Origin: an uncultured Butyrivibrio sp.
Lineage (GTDB): Bacteria > Bacillota > Clostridia > Lachnospirales > Lachnospiraceae
Reading direction: 5' to 3'
NCBI GenBank assembly: GCA_946536145.1
Contig: CAMNEA010000021.1
Location: forward strand, 1-42,165
Length of the DNA stretch: 42,165 nt
Of this stretch, positions 26,811 through 35,125 are shown one piece after another. Both the position numbers and the translations under genes were made by a program. Under the pieces are notes generated by a model, which saw only the letters and a program-made list of their open reading frames with translations, was not told where the DNA came from and ran no database searches. Each line of letters opens with the position of its first letter. The stretch's first letter is position 1.

Positions 26811-28269
26811 AGTATCACTGATTTATCTTATCCTCCCGGGGGCGATGATCATCCTGTGGATATTATCAAAGGATCTTGCGCTTCCCCCGGGGATAACTGA
26901 GAGCGGCATAAGCAGGACATTTATCAGGATGTCGCTGTATATCTACAAACGGATAAAGAAGAGGTTCACATCTATTTCCGGGGAAAAGATAAGAATGTAC
27001 CTTAAAGTGCTGGAGCAGAGGAAGGATCTTGATAATGCCGAAACAGAATATTTTATAAGGAAGATAAGCATTGTGCTCATGATGGTAACAGCAGGCAGTT
27101 TTCTGGCAATGATGATGTCGATAAGCGCCCATGGCAGCACGGTTATAAACTCTGGCGGCGCTATCGAGAGAAATGAATACGGCGGCAGGAGCTTTAACGC
27201 CCATCTGATAGCCTCAGACGAAGAGGGAGAGGAGCTTTTGGATACAACGATTCCCATAAGGACAAGGATATATACCGATGAAGAGGTTAGGGAGCTGTTT
27301 GACAGTGCCTCCCTGATCCTGGAAGAGAAGATCCTTGGAGAAAACGAGAGCCTGGATAAAGTTACTAAAGATCTTGACCTCGTAGATCATATAAGCGGAT
27401 ATCCCTTCGACATCTCCTGGAAGATGGACAACTATGAGATCATGCACTTTGACGGGAAGCTTAATGAAGATGAGATCCCCCAGGACGGAGAACTTGTCAC
27501 TCTGACCGCTGTATATTCCTATGAGAAGCATAAATTTGAGCAGGTAATTAATGCATTCATAGTGCCAGGAACTCTATCAGACAGTGAGAGAGCATTTAAG
27601 GAGATAAGACAGCTCCTGCAAAAGGCTGATGAGGAGACAGTCCAAAAAAAGGTAATTCCGCTGCCTGAAAGTTACAACGGCAAAAGAATAATATGGACTG
27701 AAAAAACTAAGGACAACAGTATGCTGCTTCTTGCGCTGATACTGATAGGTGCAGCGGCTTCCTATGTCATGAAGGACAAGGAGCTTGGGAACACCATGGA
27801 GGAGAGGAGAAATCAGATGCTCTTTGATTATCCTCAGTTTGTATCTCAGCTCGTGCTCTACATGGGCGCGGGTATGACGGTTAGAAATATCCTTAAGAAA
27901 CTCTCCGATGCTTACGCCAGGGACAGGGAGAGGGGCGGAAAAAAGCGCTACCTCTACGAAGAGATCCAAAGATCTGTCAGGGAGCTCTCAGCGGGCACGT
28001 CTGAAACGCAAGTCTATGAGCACCTGGGCCTTCGATGCGGGATGCAGCAGTACACGAGGCTCTTTACACTTCTTTCCCAGAATCTGAGAAAGGGGAACAG
28101 TGAGCTGATGTCACTTCTTTCCGAGGAGTCCAAAAAGGCTTTTGAGGAGAGGATGGACAAGGTGAGAAAGGCAGGGGAGGAAGCGGGAACAAAGCTCCTT
28201 CTGCCGATGGTGATCATGCTGGTTATTGTCATGGTGATCATAATGATACCGGCATATCTTGCTTTTTAA
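26803..28269 (+). CDS. tadC: TadC-like membrane protein with a large extracytoplasmic insert
   Basis: A 488-residue protein. A membrane segment at 5-22 is followed by a basic stretch and a second segment near 85-105. Residues about 110-305 form a hydrophilic, acidic domain likely outside the membrane. A third segment lies near 307-325. A T2SF-type domain then covers about 335-460 (NQMLFDYPQFVSQLVLYMGAGMTVRNIL), and the protein ends in a hydrophobic segment (LLLPMVIMLVIVMVIIMIPAYLAF). It is longer than the usual TadC of about 300 residues because of the insert. Its place after tadB and before the pilin gene fits the platform role. Confidence 0.8.
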   Translation: MSKVSLIYLILPGAMIILWILSKDLALPPGITESGISRTFIRMSLYIYKRIKKRFTSISGEKIRMYLKVLEQRKDLDNAETEYFIRKISIVLMMVTAGSFLAMMMSISAHGSTVINSGGAIERNEYGGRSFNAHLIASDEEGEELLDTTIPIRTRIYTDEEVRELFDSASLILEEKILGENESLDKVTKDLDLVDHISGYPFDISWKMDNYEIMHFDGKLNEDEIPQDGELVTLTAVYSYEKHKFEQVINAFIVPGTLSDSERAFKEIRQLLQKADEETVQKKVIPLPESYNGKRIIWTEKTKDNSMLLLALILIGAAASYVMKDKELGNTMEERRNQMLFDYPQFVSQLVLYMGAGMTVRNILKKLSDAYARDRERGGKKRYLYEEIQRSVRELSAGTSETQVYEHLGLRCGMQQYTRLFTLLSQNLRKGNSELMSLLSEESKKAFEERMDKVRKAGEEAGTKLLLPMVIMLVIVMVIIMIPAYLAF

Positions 28270-28304
28270 ATAACTAAAACACTTAAAAAGGAAAGGAAAA
28301 GAAA

Positions 28305-28514
28305 ATGAAGAATATGATCAGAAATATTGGAAAAACAGTAACGGGAGGAATTAAGAGGTTCTGGAGCGACGAATCGGGAATGGGTACGGTGGAAGTCATC
28401 CTCATCATCGTGGTGCTCATCGGACTGGTCATCGTGTTCAAAGAGCAGATATCCGGAATAGTGGAGGATATCTTCAAGACGATAAGAGAGGATACCCGTG
28501 CGGTCACAAATTAA
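28305..28514 (+). CDS. Flp-type IVb pilin
   Basis: A 69-residue Flp1-family prepilin. The leader ends at SG (residue 25) before MGTVE, giving the G|xxxxE processing site with Glu at +5. The hydrophobic assembly helix VILIIVVLIGLVIVF follows. It would be the main pilus subunit, cut by one of the two prepilin peptidases of this locus. AAGGAAAGG precedes the ATG. The 3' end overlaps the next start by 17 nt. Confidence 0.92.
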   Translation: MKNMIRNIGKTVTGGIKRFWSDESGMGTVEVILIIVVLIGLVIVFKEQISGIVEDIFKTIREDTRAVTN

Positions 28515-29910
28515 AAAAGGATATGCCGCGGGGTATCTGACCGTATTTTTATCGCTCTCGATAATGACAATAATGTCACTCATCCTGGTCCTCTTTCAGG
28601 GGGCCAGGATAGGCGATGTAAAAATGAGGCTTGAGTGTGCCGCAGATGTCTCGATGAACTCGGTTCTTGCCGAGTACAGCAGGGCTCTCTACGACCAGTA
28701 CGGTCTGCTCATGGTTGATACTTCCTATGGCACAGAAAACGGATCGATCATAAACACGCAGGAGCATCTGCGGCACTATGTTTCCAAAAATCTTGTAAAT
28801 ATGTATACGAAGGATGTGGCAATTACCGGAAGCTCTTTTGCAATGGACAACGACGGAGCGGTATTAAACAGACAGATCCTGGCATACATGGGATCGCTCC
28901 CCGCAGAGGGACTTATGACTGATGTCCTTGAAAATGCCGACATGATAAAAGAACAAAAGCTGGATACCACAGATGTTGAGAAGATGGCAAGGCAGAATCA
29001 GGAAATCATAGATGACACTGAGATTCCCAGCATAATTAATGAAGAGGGTGAAGAGGAGGAGGTATCCCTCGGAAACCCTGCTGATGTTGTTACATCGCAG
29101 AAAGGCATAGGAGCACTTACCCTTGCCATAAAGGACAGCTCAAGGATTTCCGGTGCCAGTATAGATACGCAGTCACTTGCTTCTCACAGAAAGCTTAACA
29201 CCGGCACGGGGCTCAGGGATCAGGAGGATATCTCAGCCACGGAGAGGCTTCTTTTGGAGCAGTACTACTTCGAGAAGTGCTCAAGATACGGGAATGAACT
29301 CGACAAATCACAGCTTAAGTATCAGCTGGAGTACATGATCTATGGAAAGGACAGCGACTATGCAAATCTTGAGAAGATGGCAGAAAACCTCCTGTTCTGG
29401 AGAGAGGCATCAAACATGCTCTATCTCTTTAACTGTGAGGGCAAGGTAAATGAGGCGGAGCTTGTGGCGGATGCTCTTACCGCTGTAATGCTTGTCCCGG
29501 AACTTGCGGAACCTGTCAAGTATTCGATACTCTTTGCCTGGACTTTCGCCGAGACAATATCGGATCTCAACATACTGTTTGACGGAGGAAGGGTTCCGCT
29601 CTTTAAGACGGATGAGACCTGGAGGCTTAGTCTTTTTAATATGTTCTCTTTCAGGAACAGCTTAAACGGAGGAGACCTGGGCGAAGGGATGTACTACCAG
29701 GACTATGTCAGGGCGAGACTTTTTATGACAGATGCAAGGGACAAGACTATGAGACTTGCGGATATCATTGAGATGGATGTGAGAAAGACCGCAGGCAATC
29801 AGGCTTTTAAGATAGACAGCTGTCTGGACACATTCTGCGCTGAGATAAGCGCAATATCGAAGTTTGGCTATGACGCGAGGATTGAGAGGATTTACGGCTA
29901 TGAGGAATAA
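28498..29910 (+). CDS. DUF5702-like protein of the Tad locus
   Basis: A 470-residue protein starting at a GTG inside the pilin gene. The N terminus GYAAGYLTVFLSLSIMTIMSLILVLFQGAR is a pseudopilin-like helix. It has a Gly in the place of the cleavage site but Phe instead of Glu at +5. The rest is an extracytoplasmic, mostly helical domain (AADVSMNSVLAEYSRALYDQYGLLMVD is typical of this family). It resembles TadG-like or DUF5702 proteins that accompany Tad genes in Clostridia. Role in the pilus is unknown. Confidence 0.75.
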   Translation: MRSQIKKGYAAGYLTVFLSLSIMTIMSLILVLFQGARIGDVKMRLECAADVSMNSVLAEYSRALYDQYGLLMVDTSYGTENGSIINTQEHLRHYVSKNLVNMYTKDVAITGSSFAMDNDGAVLNRQILAYMGSLPAEGLMTDVLENADMIKEQKLDTTDVEKMARQNQEIIDDTEIPSIINEEGEEEEVSLGNPADVVTSQKGIGALTLAIKDSSRISGASIDTQSLASHRKLNTGTGLRDQEDISATERLLLEQYYFEKCSRYGNELDKSQLKYQLEYMIYGKDSDYANLEKMAENLLFWREASNMLYLFNCEGKVNEAELVADALTAVMLVPELAEPVKYSILFAWTFAETISDLNILFDGGRVPLFKTDETWRLSLFNMFSFRNSLNGGDLGEGMYYQDYVRARLFMTDARDKTMRLADIIEMDVRKTAGNQAFKIDSCLDTFCAEISAISKFGYDARIERIYGYEE

Positions 29911-30712
29911 AGAAAGACCTCTGCGCGGCTCCATGACAGTGGAAGCATCGATAGTACTGCCCCTGTTTATATTTTTCTTTGTCAATATCATGACGATGTT
30001 TAATATCATCAAGGTTCAGGATGACATAACCGCAGCACTTCACCAGACGGGCAGCGAGATGTCGCGGATGGCTTTTGACGTAAGACTTGCTCAGGGAGGC
30101 GGGGACGCCGGGGGGCTTGACGCAGTAGCCGGCGCTGCCGGAATTTTCTATGCAAAGGGAAAGGTAAAGGAATATCTTGGAGACGAGCTCGACTATAGCT
30201 GCGTAAGCGGCGGCTATGATGGTGTCAGCTTTCTCTGGTCAAGGGTACTTCTTGGGAATGACATCATAGACCTTGTCGCGGACTACAAGGTACATCCTCT
30301 TATACCGGTCATAGGCTTTGGTGAGTTTAAGGTGCGGAGCCGTTTCTATGGCCACGCCTGGACAGGGTATGATATCGCAAACGGCCTGGGCGCCGATGAA
30401 CATGAAGAAGAGCTTGTCTATGTCACTGAGTACGGAGAGGTATACCACAGGAGCATTGACTGCAGATATCTGAACCTCAAGGTGAGAAGCGTTGACATGG
30501 GAGAGCTTAGAAACGAAAGAAACAGCAGCGGAGGAAAGTATTATCCATGCGAATACTGCGGAGGAAAGGCCGGAGCCGGAAATGTTTTTATCACAGAGCA
30601 TGGGGATAAGTACCACAGCAGCGTAAACTGCGCGGGACTTAAGAGAAAGATATATACGATACGGCTCTCTGAAGTCGGGGGAAGAAGACCCTGCAGTCAT
30701 TGCGGCTACTGA
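29900..30712 (+). CDS. TadE-like pseudopilin with a duplicated Cys/His module
   Basis: A 270-residue protein. The ATG at 29900 gives a short basic leader, MRNKERPLRG|SMTVE, with Glu at +5, then the hydrophobic helix ASIVLPLFIFFFVNIMTMFNII. The C-terminal third has two related units: VYVTEYGEVYHRSIDCRYL...PCEYCG and VFITEHGDKYHSSVNCAGL...PCSHCG. Each carries YHxSxxC and a CxxC, so each could bind one metal ion. It overlaps the previous gene by 11 nt. It is probably a minor, tip- or base-located pilus subunit; the metal module is unusual for a pseudopilin. Confidence 0.82.
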   Translation: MRNKERPLRGSMTVEASIVLPLFIFFFVNIMTMFNIIKVQDDITAALHQTGSEMSRMAFDVRLAQGGGDAGGLDAVAGAAGIFYAKGKVKEYLGDELDYSCVSGGYDGVSFLWSRVLLGNDIIDLVADYKVHPLIPVIGFGEFKVRSRFYGHAWTGYDIANGLGADEHEEELVYVTEYGEVYHRSIDCRYLNLKVRSVDMGELRNERNSSGGKYYPCEYCGGKAGAGNVFITEHGDKYHSSVNCAGLKRKIYTIRLSEVGGRRPCSHCGY

Positions 30713-30730
30713 CAAAAATTGGAGGATGAA

Positions 30731-31162
30731 ATGTATTTTGGGATAACGGTTCTGATAATAATGATAATTGCCGCGGTTACTGATCTGAGGTGCAGACAGA
30801 TACCGCTTCTGTTTATAGGAGCTGCGGCAGCAGCGTCGATCCTAAGGATCATCTGCGGTATTTACAGCATGGACGCGGAATTTACTGATATTTTGATGGC
30901 TCTTTCTCCGGGAGCTGTGCTCATTCTCATCGCATTCCTGACAAGGGAAGGCGTGGGGTACGGAGACGGGCTTTTAGTTCTTGCGGCGGGGCCTGCACTT
31001 GGAGGCTATGCAGCGCTGTTTGGCACAATTGCAGCCCTTTTTGCCAACGGAATCTTTTCAGGGGTTCTGCTGGCGCTGAGAAGAGCGGGGAAAATGACCA
31101 GAATCCCTTTTGTGCCTTTTCTTGCCCTTGGAATGGGGGTGATGCTGTTTGCGAAAGTTTAA
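30731..31162 (+). CDS. Second prepilin peptidase (A24 family)
   Basis: A 143-residue membrane protein. The ATG at 30731 is 5 nt after GGAGG (30721-30725); an in-frame TTG at 30719 is less likely. The catalytic aspartates are in AAVTDLRCRQIPL and in GVGYGDGLLVL, an intact GxGD. About five membrane segments are visible. It is the second A24 protease in this operon, after the one at 23453, and lies between the two TadE-like genes. The two enzymes may prefer different substrates. Confidence 0.87.
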   Translation: MYFGITVLIIMIIAAVTDLRCRQIPLLFIGAAAAASILRIICGIYSMDAEFTDILMALSPGAVLILIAFLTREGVGYGDGLLVLAAGPALGGYAALFGTIAALFANGIFSGVLLALRRAGKMTRIPFVPFLALGMGVMLFAKV

Positions 31163-31649
31163 GGGATACATGACGATAGAAGCATCACTCATAATACCAA
31201 TGGTCTTGTGCGTTTTTGTGCTGCTTATCTATTTTTCCTACTACCTATACGGCCGCTGCATGCTGTCGCAGGATTCATATATCCTGGCCTTCCGGGCAAC
31301 AAAAAGCAGATCATTCGGGTTTGGTGATGACATGGCTTCTTTCGTAAGCAGCAAGGCAGATGAGAAAGCCGGGAAAAAATACTTTGGAAGCTCAAGGCCT
31401 TTCTTTGAGCCGGAAATCAGCGGTAAAAAAATCACAGTAAAAGGCGGAGCAGAGGTAAGGCACAGGGCGATGAAGAGGTATTTCCTGATGCCGGAAAGTG
31501 GCTTTGAATACGCGGCTTTGGGAAAGGCGAAAAGGTGGGAATATGCCGAGCACATACGTAAACTTACACGAATAAAGGATATCGGAAGTGAAATAATAGA
31601 TTTAGATACGGGAGATGAGAGATGGAATACAGATACTACAGGGAACTGA
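31149..31649 (+). CDS. TadE-like pseudopilin
   Basis: A 166-residue protein from a TTG that overlaps the peptidase by 14 nt. The leader MRKFKG|YMTIE has Glu at +5, followed by the helix ASLIIPMVLCVFVLLIYFSYYLYG. The remainder is a small extracytoplasmic domain. The ATG at 31170 is a possible start but would remove the basic leader. It overlaps the next gene by 28 nt. Confidence 0.8.
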   Translation: MRKFKGYMTIEASLIIPMVLCVFVLLIYFSYYLYGRCMLSQDSYILAFRATKSRSFGFGDDMASFVSSKADEKAGKKYFGSSRPFFEPEISGKKITVKGGAEVRHRAMKRYFLMPESGFEYAALGKAKRWEYAEHIRKLTRIKDIGSEIIDLDTGDERWNTDTTGN

Positions 31650-33007
31650 AACACAACTATCTGGTACTTGAGAACAATTCAGGTGATGAATACGAAGACA
31701 ATGCCTATCAGTACAGGATCGCGGGCAGCAAAAGGGTGAGAGAGCTTCTCCCCTGCAGCGTGCGCAGAATAAACGGAAGTAAGTATTACTACTATGAGAT
31801 AAATTCAATGCAGAGCCTGAAAGACAGGTTTACCTCAAAAGGAATGGGTGCAGGCGATATTCTGGATCTTCTTAAGGCAGTGAGATCGCTCCTTGAAAAC
31901 ATGTCTGAGTTTCTTATGACAGAAGAGGGAATAATATTTAATGCCAGGTGCGTATATACAGATCTGTCTACCGGTGAATACAGGTTTATGTTCTGCCCTT
32001 TTTTTGATGAGAGCAGGAGTTTTTCGGAATTTGCGCTGGAGTGCCTTGAGCTTATCGATGAAAGCGATGAGAGGGCGGCACAGATAGTGTATAACCTTTG
32101 TGAAAAGAGTGCTGTGAGAGGAGAATTTATCTATCAGATAATCGAAGAGATTCTTATGGAAAGTTCAGAAGACGGTCTGGAAGAGGAGACCTCTTTTCCG
32201 GCAAAAGAAGTCTTTGAGGAAGCTTTTTTGACGGAAGATTCTGATACCAATATAGAAGAGGAAGATGGCACTAAGCAGGGCAGCAGAATGAAAAGAGCCG
32301 GGAGAAGACTTGGCGGAAAAACGGAACTTCTCTTTGCGCTTATGTTTACCGCAGTGGTAGGAGCAATGGTCTATATAAGGATGAACTATATCCTGTCGGA
32401 TCAGGAAAACCTTTTGTCTATCCTGGTGATGCTTGTTTCAGCAGTGACAGGAATGGTTGCGCTTGTGACGGGGCTACGGGATATTAAAAACGCAGGTGGC
32501 GGCAGTTCTGAAGATGCCGCAAGGAGAAAAGATGAGATTACAAGAGAGCAGGAAGAGGACATGCCGGAAGTTTTTGAGGAGTTTGAAGAGACTAACGGGT
32601 ACTTTAAAAAGCCGAAGGAATCTGCCGGAAGGACAAAAAGGACTACCTCAAATATGTCTGACATAAAGGAAGAAACTTATGGAGAGACAGTGGTTCTTGG
32701 AGAAGACTTTAATGAACAGATGACTCTTTTTAGCAGGAATCTCGACAAGACGATAAGGATAGCGCTTGATGCCCTTCCGATAACAGTCGGCAAGATGGAA
32801 GGCTGTGTTGACAGGGTGATAAGCGACGCAAGCGTATCAAGGATGCACTGCAGGTTCATGGAAGAGGACGGGCGTGTGTTCGTTCTCGACCTTGGCAGCA
32901 CGAACGGAACCTACAGGAACGGCAAAAAGCTGAAGGCTCAGGAAAAGACCTTTATCGAGGAGGGGGATGAGATAAGAATAGGCAGAGTCTGTTTTGATTG
33001 CAGGTGA
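31622..33007 (+). CDS. FHA-domain protein with DUF6382-like N terminus
   Basis: A 461-residue protein that ends the Tad operon. Residues 1-190 resemble DUF6382 (RYYRELKHNYLVLE, FMFCPFF). Two membrane segments (about 238-285) follow. A charged linker leads to a C-terminal FHA domain (about 382-461) with ISDASVSRMHCRF and DLGSTNGTYRNG, the phosphothreonine-binding signature. FHA proteins in pilus or secretion loci usually link assembly to Ser/Thr kinase signals. No kinase is visible here. GGGAG precedes the ATG. Confidence 0.85.
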   Translation: MEYRYYRELKHNYLVLENNSGDEYEDNAYQYRIAGSKRVRELLPCSVRRINGSKYYYYEINSMQSLKDRFTSKGMGAGDILDLLKAVRSLLENMSEFLMTEEGIIFNARCVYTDLSTGEYRFMFCPFFDESRSFSEFALECLELIDESDERAAQIVYNLCEKSAVRGEFIYQIIEEILMESSEDGLEEETSFPAKEVFEEAFLTEDSDTNIEEEDGTKQGSRMKRAGRRLGGKTELLFALMFTAVVGAMVYIRMNYILSDQENLLSILVMLVSAVTGMVALVTGLRDIKNAGGGSSEDAARRKDEITREQEEDMPEVFEEFEETNGYFKKPKESAGRTKRTTSNMSDIKEETYGETVVLGEDFNEQMTLFSRNLDKTIRIALDALPITVGKMEGCVDRVISDASVSRMHCRFMEEDGRVFVLDLGSTNGTYRNGKKLKAQEKTFIEEGDEIRIGRVCFDCR

Positions 33008-33020
33008 AGTGTGATATAAT
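32994..33020 (+). promoter_or_regulatory. Promoter for the flavodoxin-SCP2 operon
   Basis: TATAAT at 33015-33020 is preceded by TGA, an extended -10 (TGnTATAAT). The nearest -35-like TTGATT (32994-32999) is only 15 bp away, which the extended -10 may compensate for. It lies just after the FHA gene and 27 nt before the next ATG. Confidence 0.5.
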
Positions 33021-33046
33021 ACGGATAACAATTTGGAGGGGAGTCC

Positions 33047-34054
33047 ATGAAGATTAATATCTATTACGGCGGAAGAGGGATCATCGATGATCCTACGCTT
33101 TTCGTAATCTCACAGATCACCACGGTTTTACAGGAACTTAATGTTAAGGTACAGCAGTACAATCTCTATGAGCAGAGGAATGGGATAACTGCGCTTCCAA
33201 ATACACTCAAGGATGCTGACGGGATCATCCTGGCTTCGACCGTAGAATGGTTTGGTATAGGCGGATATATGATGCAGTTTCTCGATGCCTGCTGGCTATA
33301 CGGAGACAAGGAGAAGATCAGGCAGATATACATGGCACCGGTTGTTATGTCCACAACCCACGGGGAGCGCGAGGGCATGATGAGCCTTGCTGCGGCCTGG
33401 GAGATGCTCGGCGGCCTTCCCTGTGATGGGATGTGTGGCTATATTGCAGATACGACCAAGCTTGAGAACAGCAGTGAGTACTCCAAGATAATTGACAAGA
33501 AGACGGAGAACATCTACAGGACGATAAACCAGAAGATGCCGGTATTTCCTGCAAGCAACCAGGCCGTAATAAATAAAGTGGGTGTGGCCAAGATCATGGA
33601 CCTGACACCTCAGGAATCAGAGCAGCTCTCCGAGTACGTCTCTGATGACAAGTATGTGCGTACTCAGAAGGAGGATCTGCAGGAGCTTGCAAGCATCTTC
33701 AGGGACAAGATGGGACACGATGAGGCAGGCGGCAGCTCCGAGGACTATGCAAGGACCCTTGGAAGGAAGTTCACGCCCGTGGCAGGACTGACAGCAAAAT
33801 ATAAGATAACATTCTCAGATAATGCCAGGCTCCGCCCGGTAATAATAGATGTGGCAGGTACCAAGTGCGACTGCAGGGTAGGGGATGAAGAGGGGTGCGA
33901 TGTATCCCTTACTTCAGATCAGAGGACCTTTGAAGATATACTCGGAGGAAGGATAACCTTCCAGAGAGCATTCATGGCAGGCAATGTCAAGATGAAGGGT
34001 GATTTTAAACTTTTGCGGAACATGGATCAGCTTTTTGATCTGATGTCAGAGTGA
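33047..34054 (+). CDS. Flavodoxin-fold / SCP2 sterol-carrier-like fusion protein
   Basis: A 335-residue cytosolic protein. Residues 1-150 have the NAD(P)H-dependent FMN reductase/flavodoxin fold (MKINIYYGGRG, DADGIILASTVEWFGIGGYMMQFLDA). Residues about 245-335 match an SCP2 domain (VIIDVAGTKCDCRVGD, CDVSLTSDQRTFEDILGGRITFQRAFMAGNVKMKGD), which binds lipid-like ligands. The fusion suggests redox chemistry on a hydrophobic substrate; this is inference. GGAGGGGAG precedes the ATG. A possible four-gene transcript follows, with overlapping starts. Confidence 0.78.
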   Translation: MKINIYYGGRGIIDDPTLFVISQITTVLQELNVKVQQYNLYEQRNGITALPNTLKDADGIILASTVEWFGIGGYMMQFLDACWLYGDKEKIRQIYMAPVVMSTTHGEREGMMSLAAAWEMLGGLPCDGMCGYIADTTKLENSSEYSKIIDKKTENIYRTINQKMPVFPASNQAVINKVGVAKIMDLTPQESEQLSEYVSDDKYVRTQKEDLQELASIFRDKMGHDEAGGSSEDYARTLGRKFTPVAGLTAKYKITFSDNARLRPVIIDVAGTKCDCRVGDEEGCDVSLTSDQRTFEDILGGRITFQRAFMAGNVKMKGDFKLLRNMDQLFDLMSE

Positions 34055-34068
34055 TTTGGAGATTGAGA

Positions 34069-34716
34069 ATGCAGGAATACAGGGCCTCACAAAATGATTT
34101 CTGGACCAGACAGGAGCAGATTTATAAGACTTCTTATATCAGTATTGCGCTGCTGGTTATAAATATCATCGTGTTTGTTCTGAGCAATACTGCGATGTAC
34201 TGGCTTTACGATAAGGGAGCGATGGTGACTGATATTGTTCTTGGGGAAGGGCAGTACTACAGGCTCTTTTCTGCGATGTTTCTCCATGCCGATGTGCAGC
34301 ATCTTTTCAACAATATGCTAATACTGGGGCTGGCGGGAGCTATCGTCGAGCACTATACCGGGCACATGTTCTTTCTCTTTCTTTATTTTCTTTCCGGGAT
34401 ATTTGGAAACATGATCTCCATGGCGTATGAAATTCAGAACGGACTATCCTGGATTTCTGTAGGTGCAAGCGGCGCCATAATGGGAATTGTCGGCTTTGTG
34501 ACAGTGTGGATCATAAGGAACAGAAGGAATTTTATAAGAAACAGGAATGTGGTATTCAGACTCCTGCTTCTGGCCTCGACTGTGTTATATAGCTGTTTCT
34601 TTCAGCAGGGAGCCAATACCGCGGCACATCTTGGAGGGTTCCTTACGGGATTTGTTCTTGGAGTGATAAATATAGTAATGCTTAAAAATGATAAATATAT
34701 GGAGGGACTGGCTTAA
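34069..34716 (+). CDS. Rhomboid-family intramembrane serine protease
   Basis: A 215-residue protein with about six membrane segments. The catalytic dyad is visible: Ser134 in GASGAIMG and His187 in TAAHLGGFLTG. HLFNNM, the conserved loop-1 region, lies near residue 80. Rhomboids cut membrane proteins within the bilayer; no substrate is evident. The ATG at 34069 is 7 nt after GGAG (34058-34061), better than the GTG at 34051 that overlaps the previous stop. Its TAA overlaps the next ATG. Confidence 0.9.
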   Translation: MQEYRASQNDFWTRQEQIYKTSYISIALLVINIIVFVLSNTAMYWLYDKGAMVTDIVLGEGQYYRLFSAMFLHADVQHLFNNMLILGLAGAIVEHYTGHMFFLFLYFLSGIFGNMISMAYEIQNGLSWISVGASGAIMGIVGFVTVWIIRNRRNFIRNRNVVFRLLLLASTVLYSCFFQQGANTAAHLGGFLTGFVLGVINIVMLKNDKYMEGLA

Positions 34717-35123
34717 TGGAAAACTGTATTTTTTGTAAGATTGCAAACGGTGAGATACCTACCAATACCATTTATGAGGATGAGAACTTCAGGGTGATTC
34801 TGGATAACGGCCCGGCTACAAAGGGACATGCACTGGTTCTTCCCAAGAGCCATTATGCGGACCTTTTTGAGATCCCTGAGGATGTGGCAGCAGGGGCTGT
34901 TAAGGTTGCCAAGAAGGTTGCCGGCACGATGAAGGAGAAGCTCTCATGCGATGGCCTTAATCTTGTTCAGAACAACGGCGAGGCAGCAGGTCAGACCGTT
35001 ATGCACTTCCATCTTCATATAATCCCAAGATACAAAGATGACGGCCAGCACATTTTGTGGAAACCCACAAGTCTTTCAGCAGAGGTGCTTGAGGAGATCA
35101 GAAAGACAATTGCCGGAGAATAA
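34716..35123 (+). CDS. HIT-family nucleotide-binding protein
   Basis: A 135-residue HIT (histidine triad) protein of the HinT/Fhit type. The N-terminal CIFCKIANGEIP is typical. HFHLHIIPR holds His97, His99 and His101 in the HxHxHxx motif, where the middle His is the nucleophile. It hydrolyses AMP-linked phosphoramidates or dinucleotides. It starts inside the stop codon of the rhomboid gene (TAATG) and is 2 nt from the fumarase gene. Confidence 0.93.
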   Translation: MENCIFCKIANGEIPTNTIYEDENFRVILDNGPATKGHALVLPKSHYADLFEIPEDVAAGAVKVAKKVAGTMKEKLSCDGLNLVQNNGEAAGQTVMHFHLHIIPRYKDDGQHILWKPTSLSAEVLEEIRKTIAGE

Positions 35124-35125
35124 AG

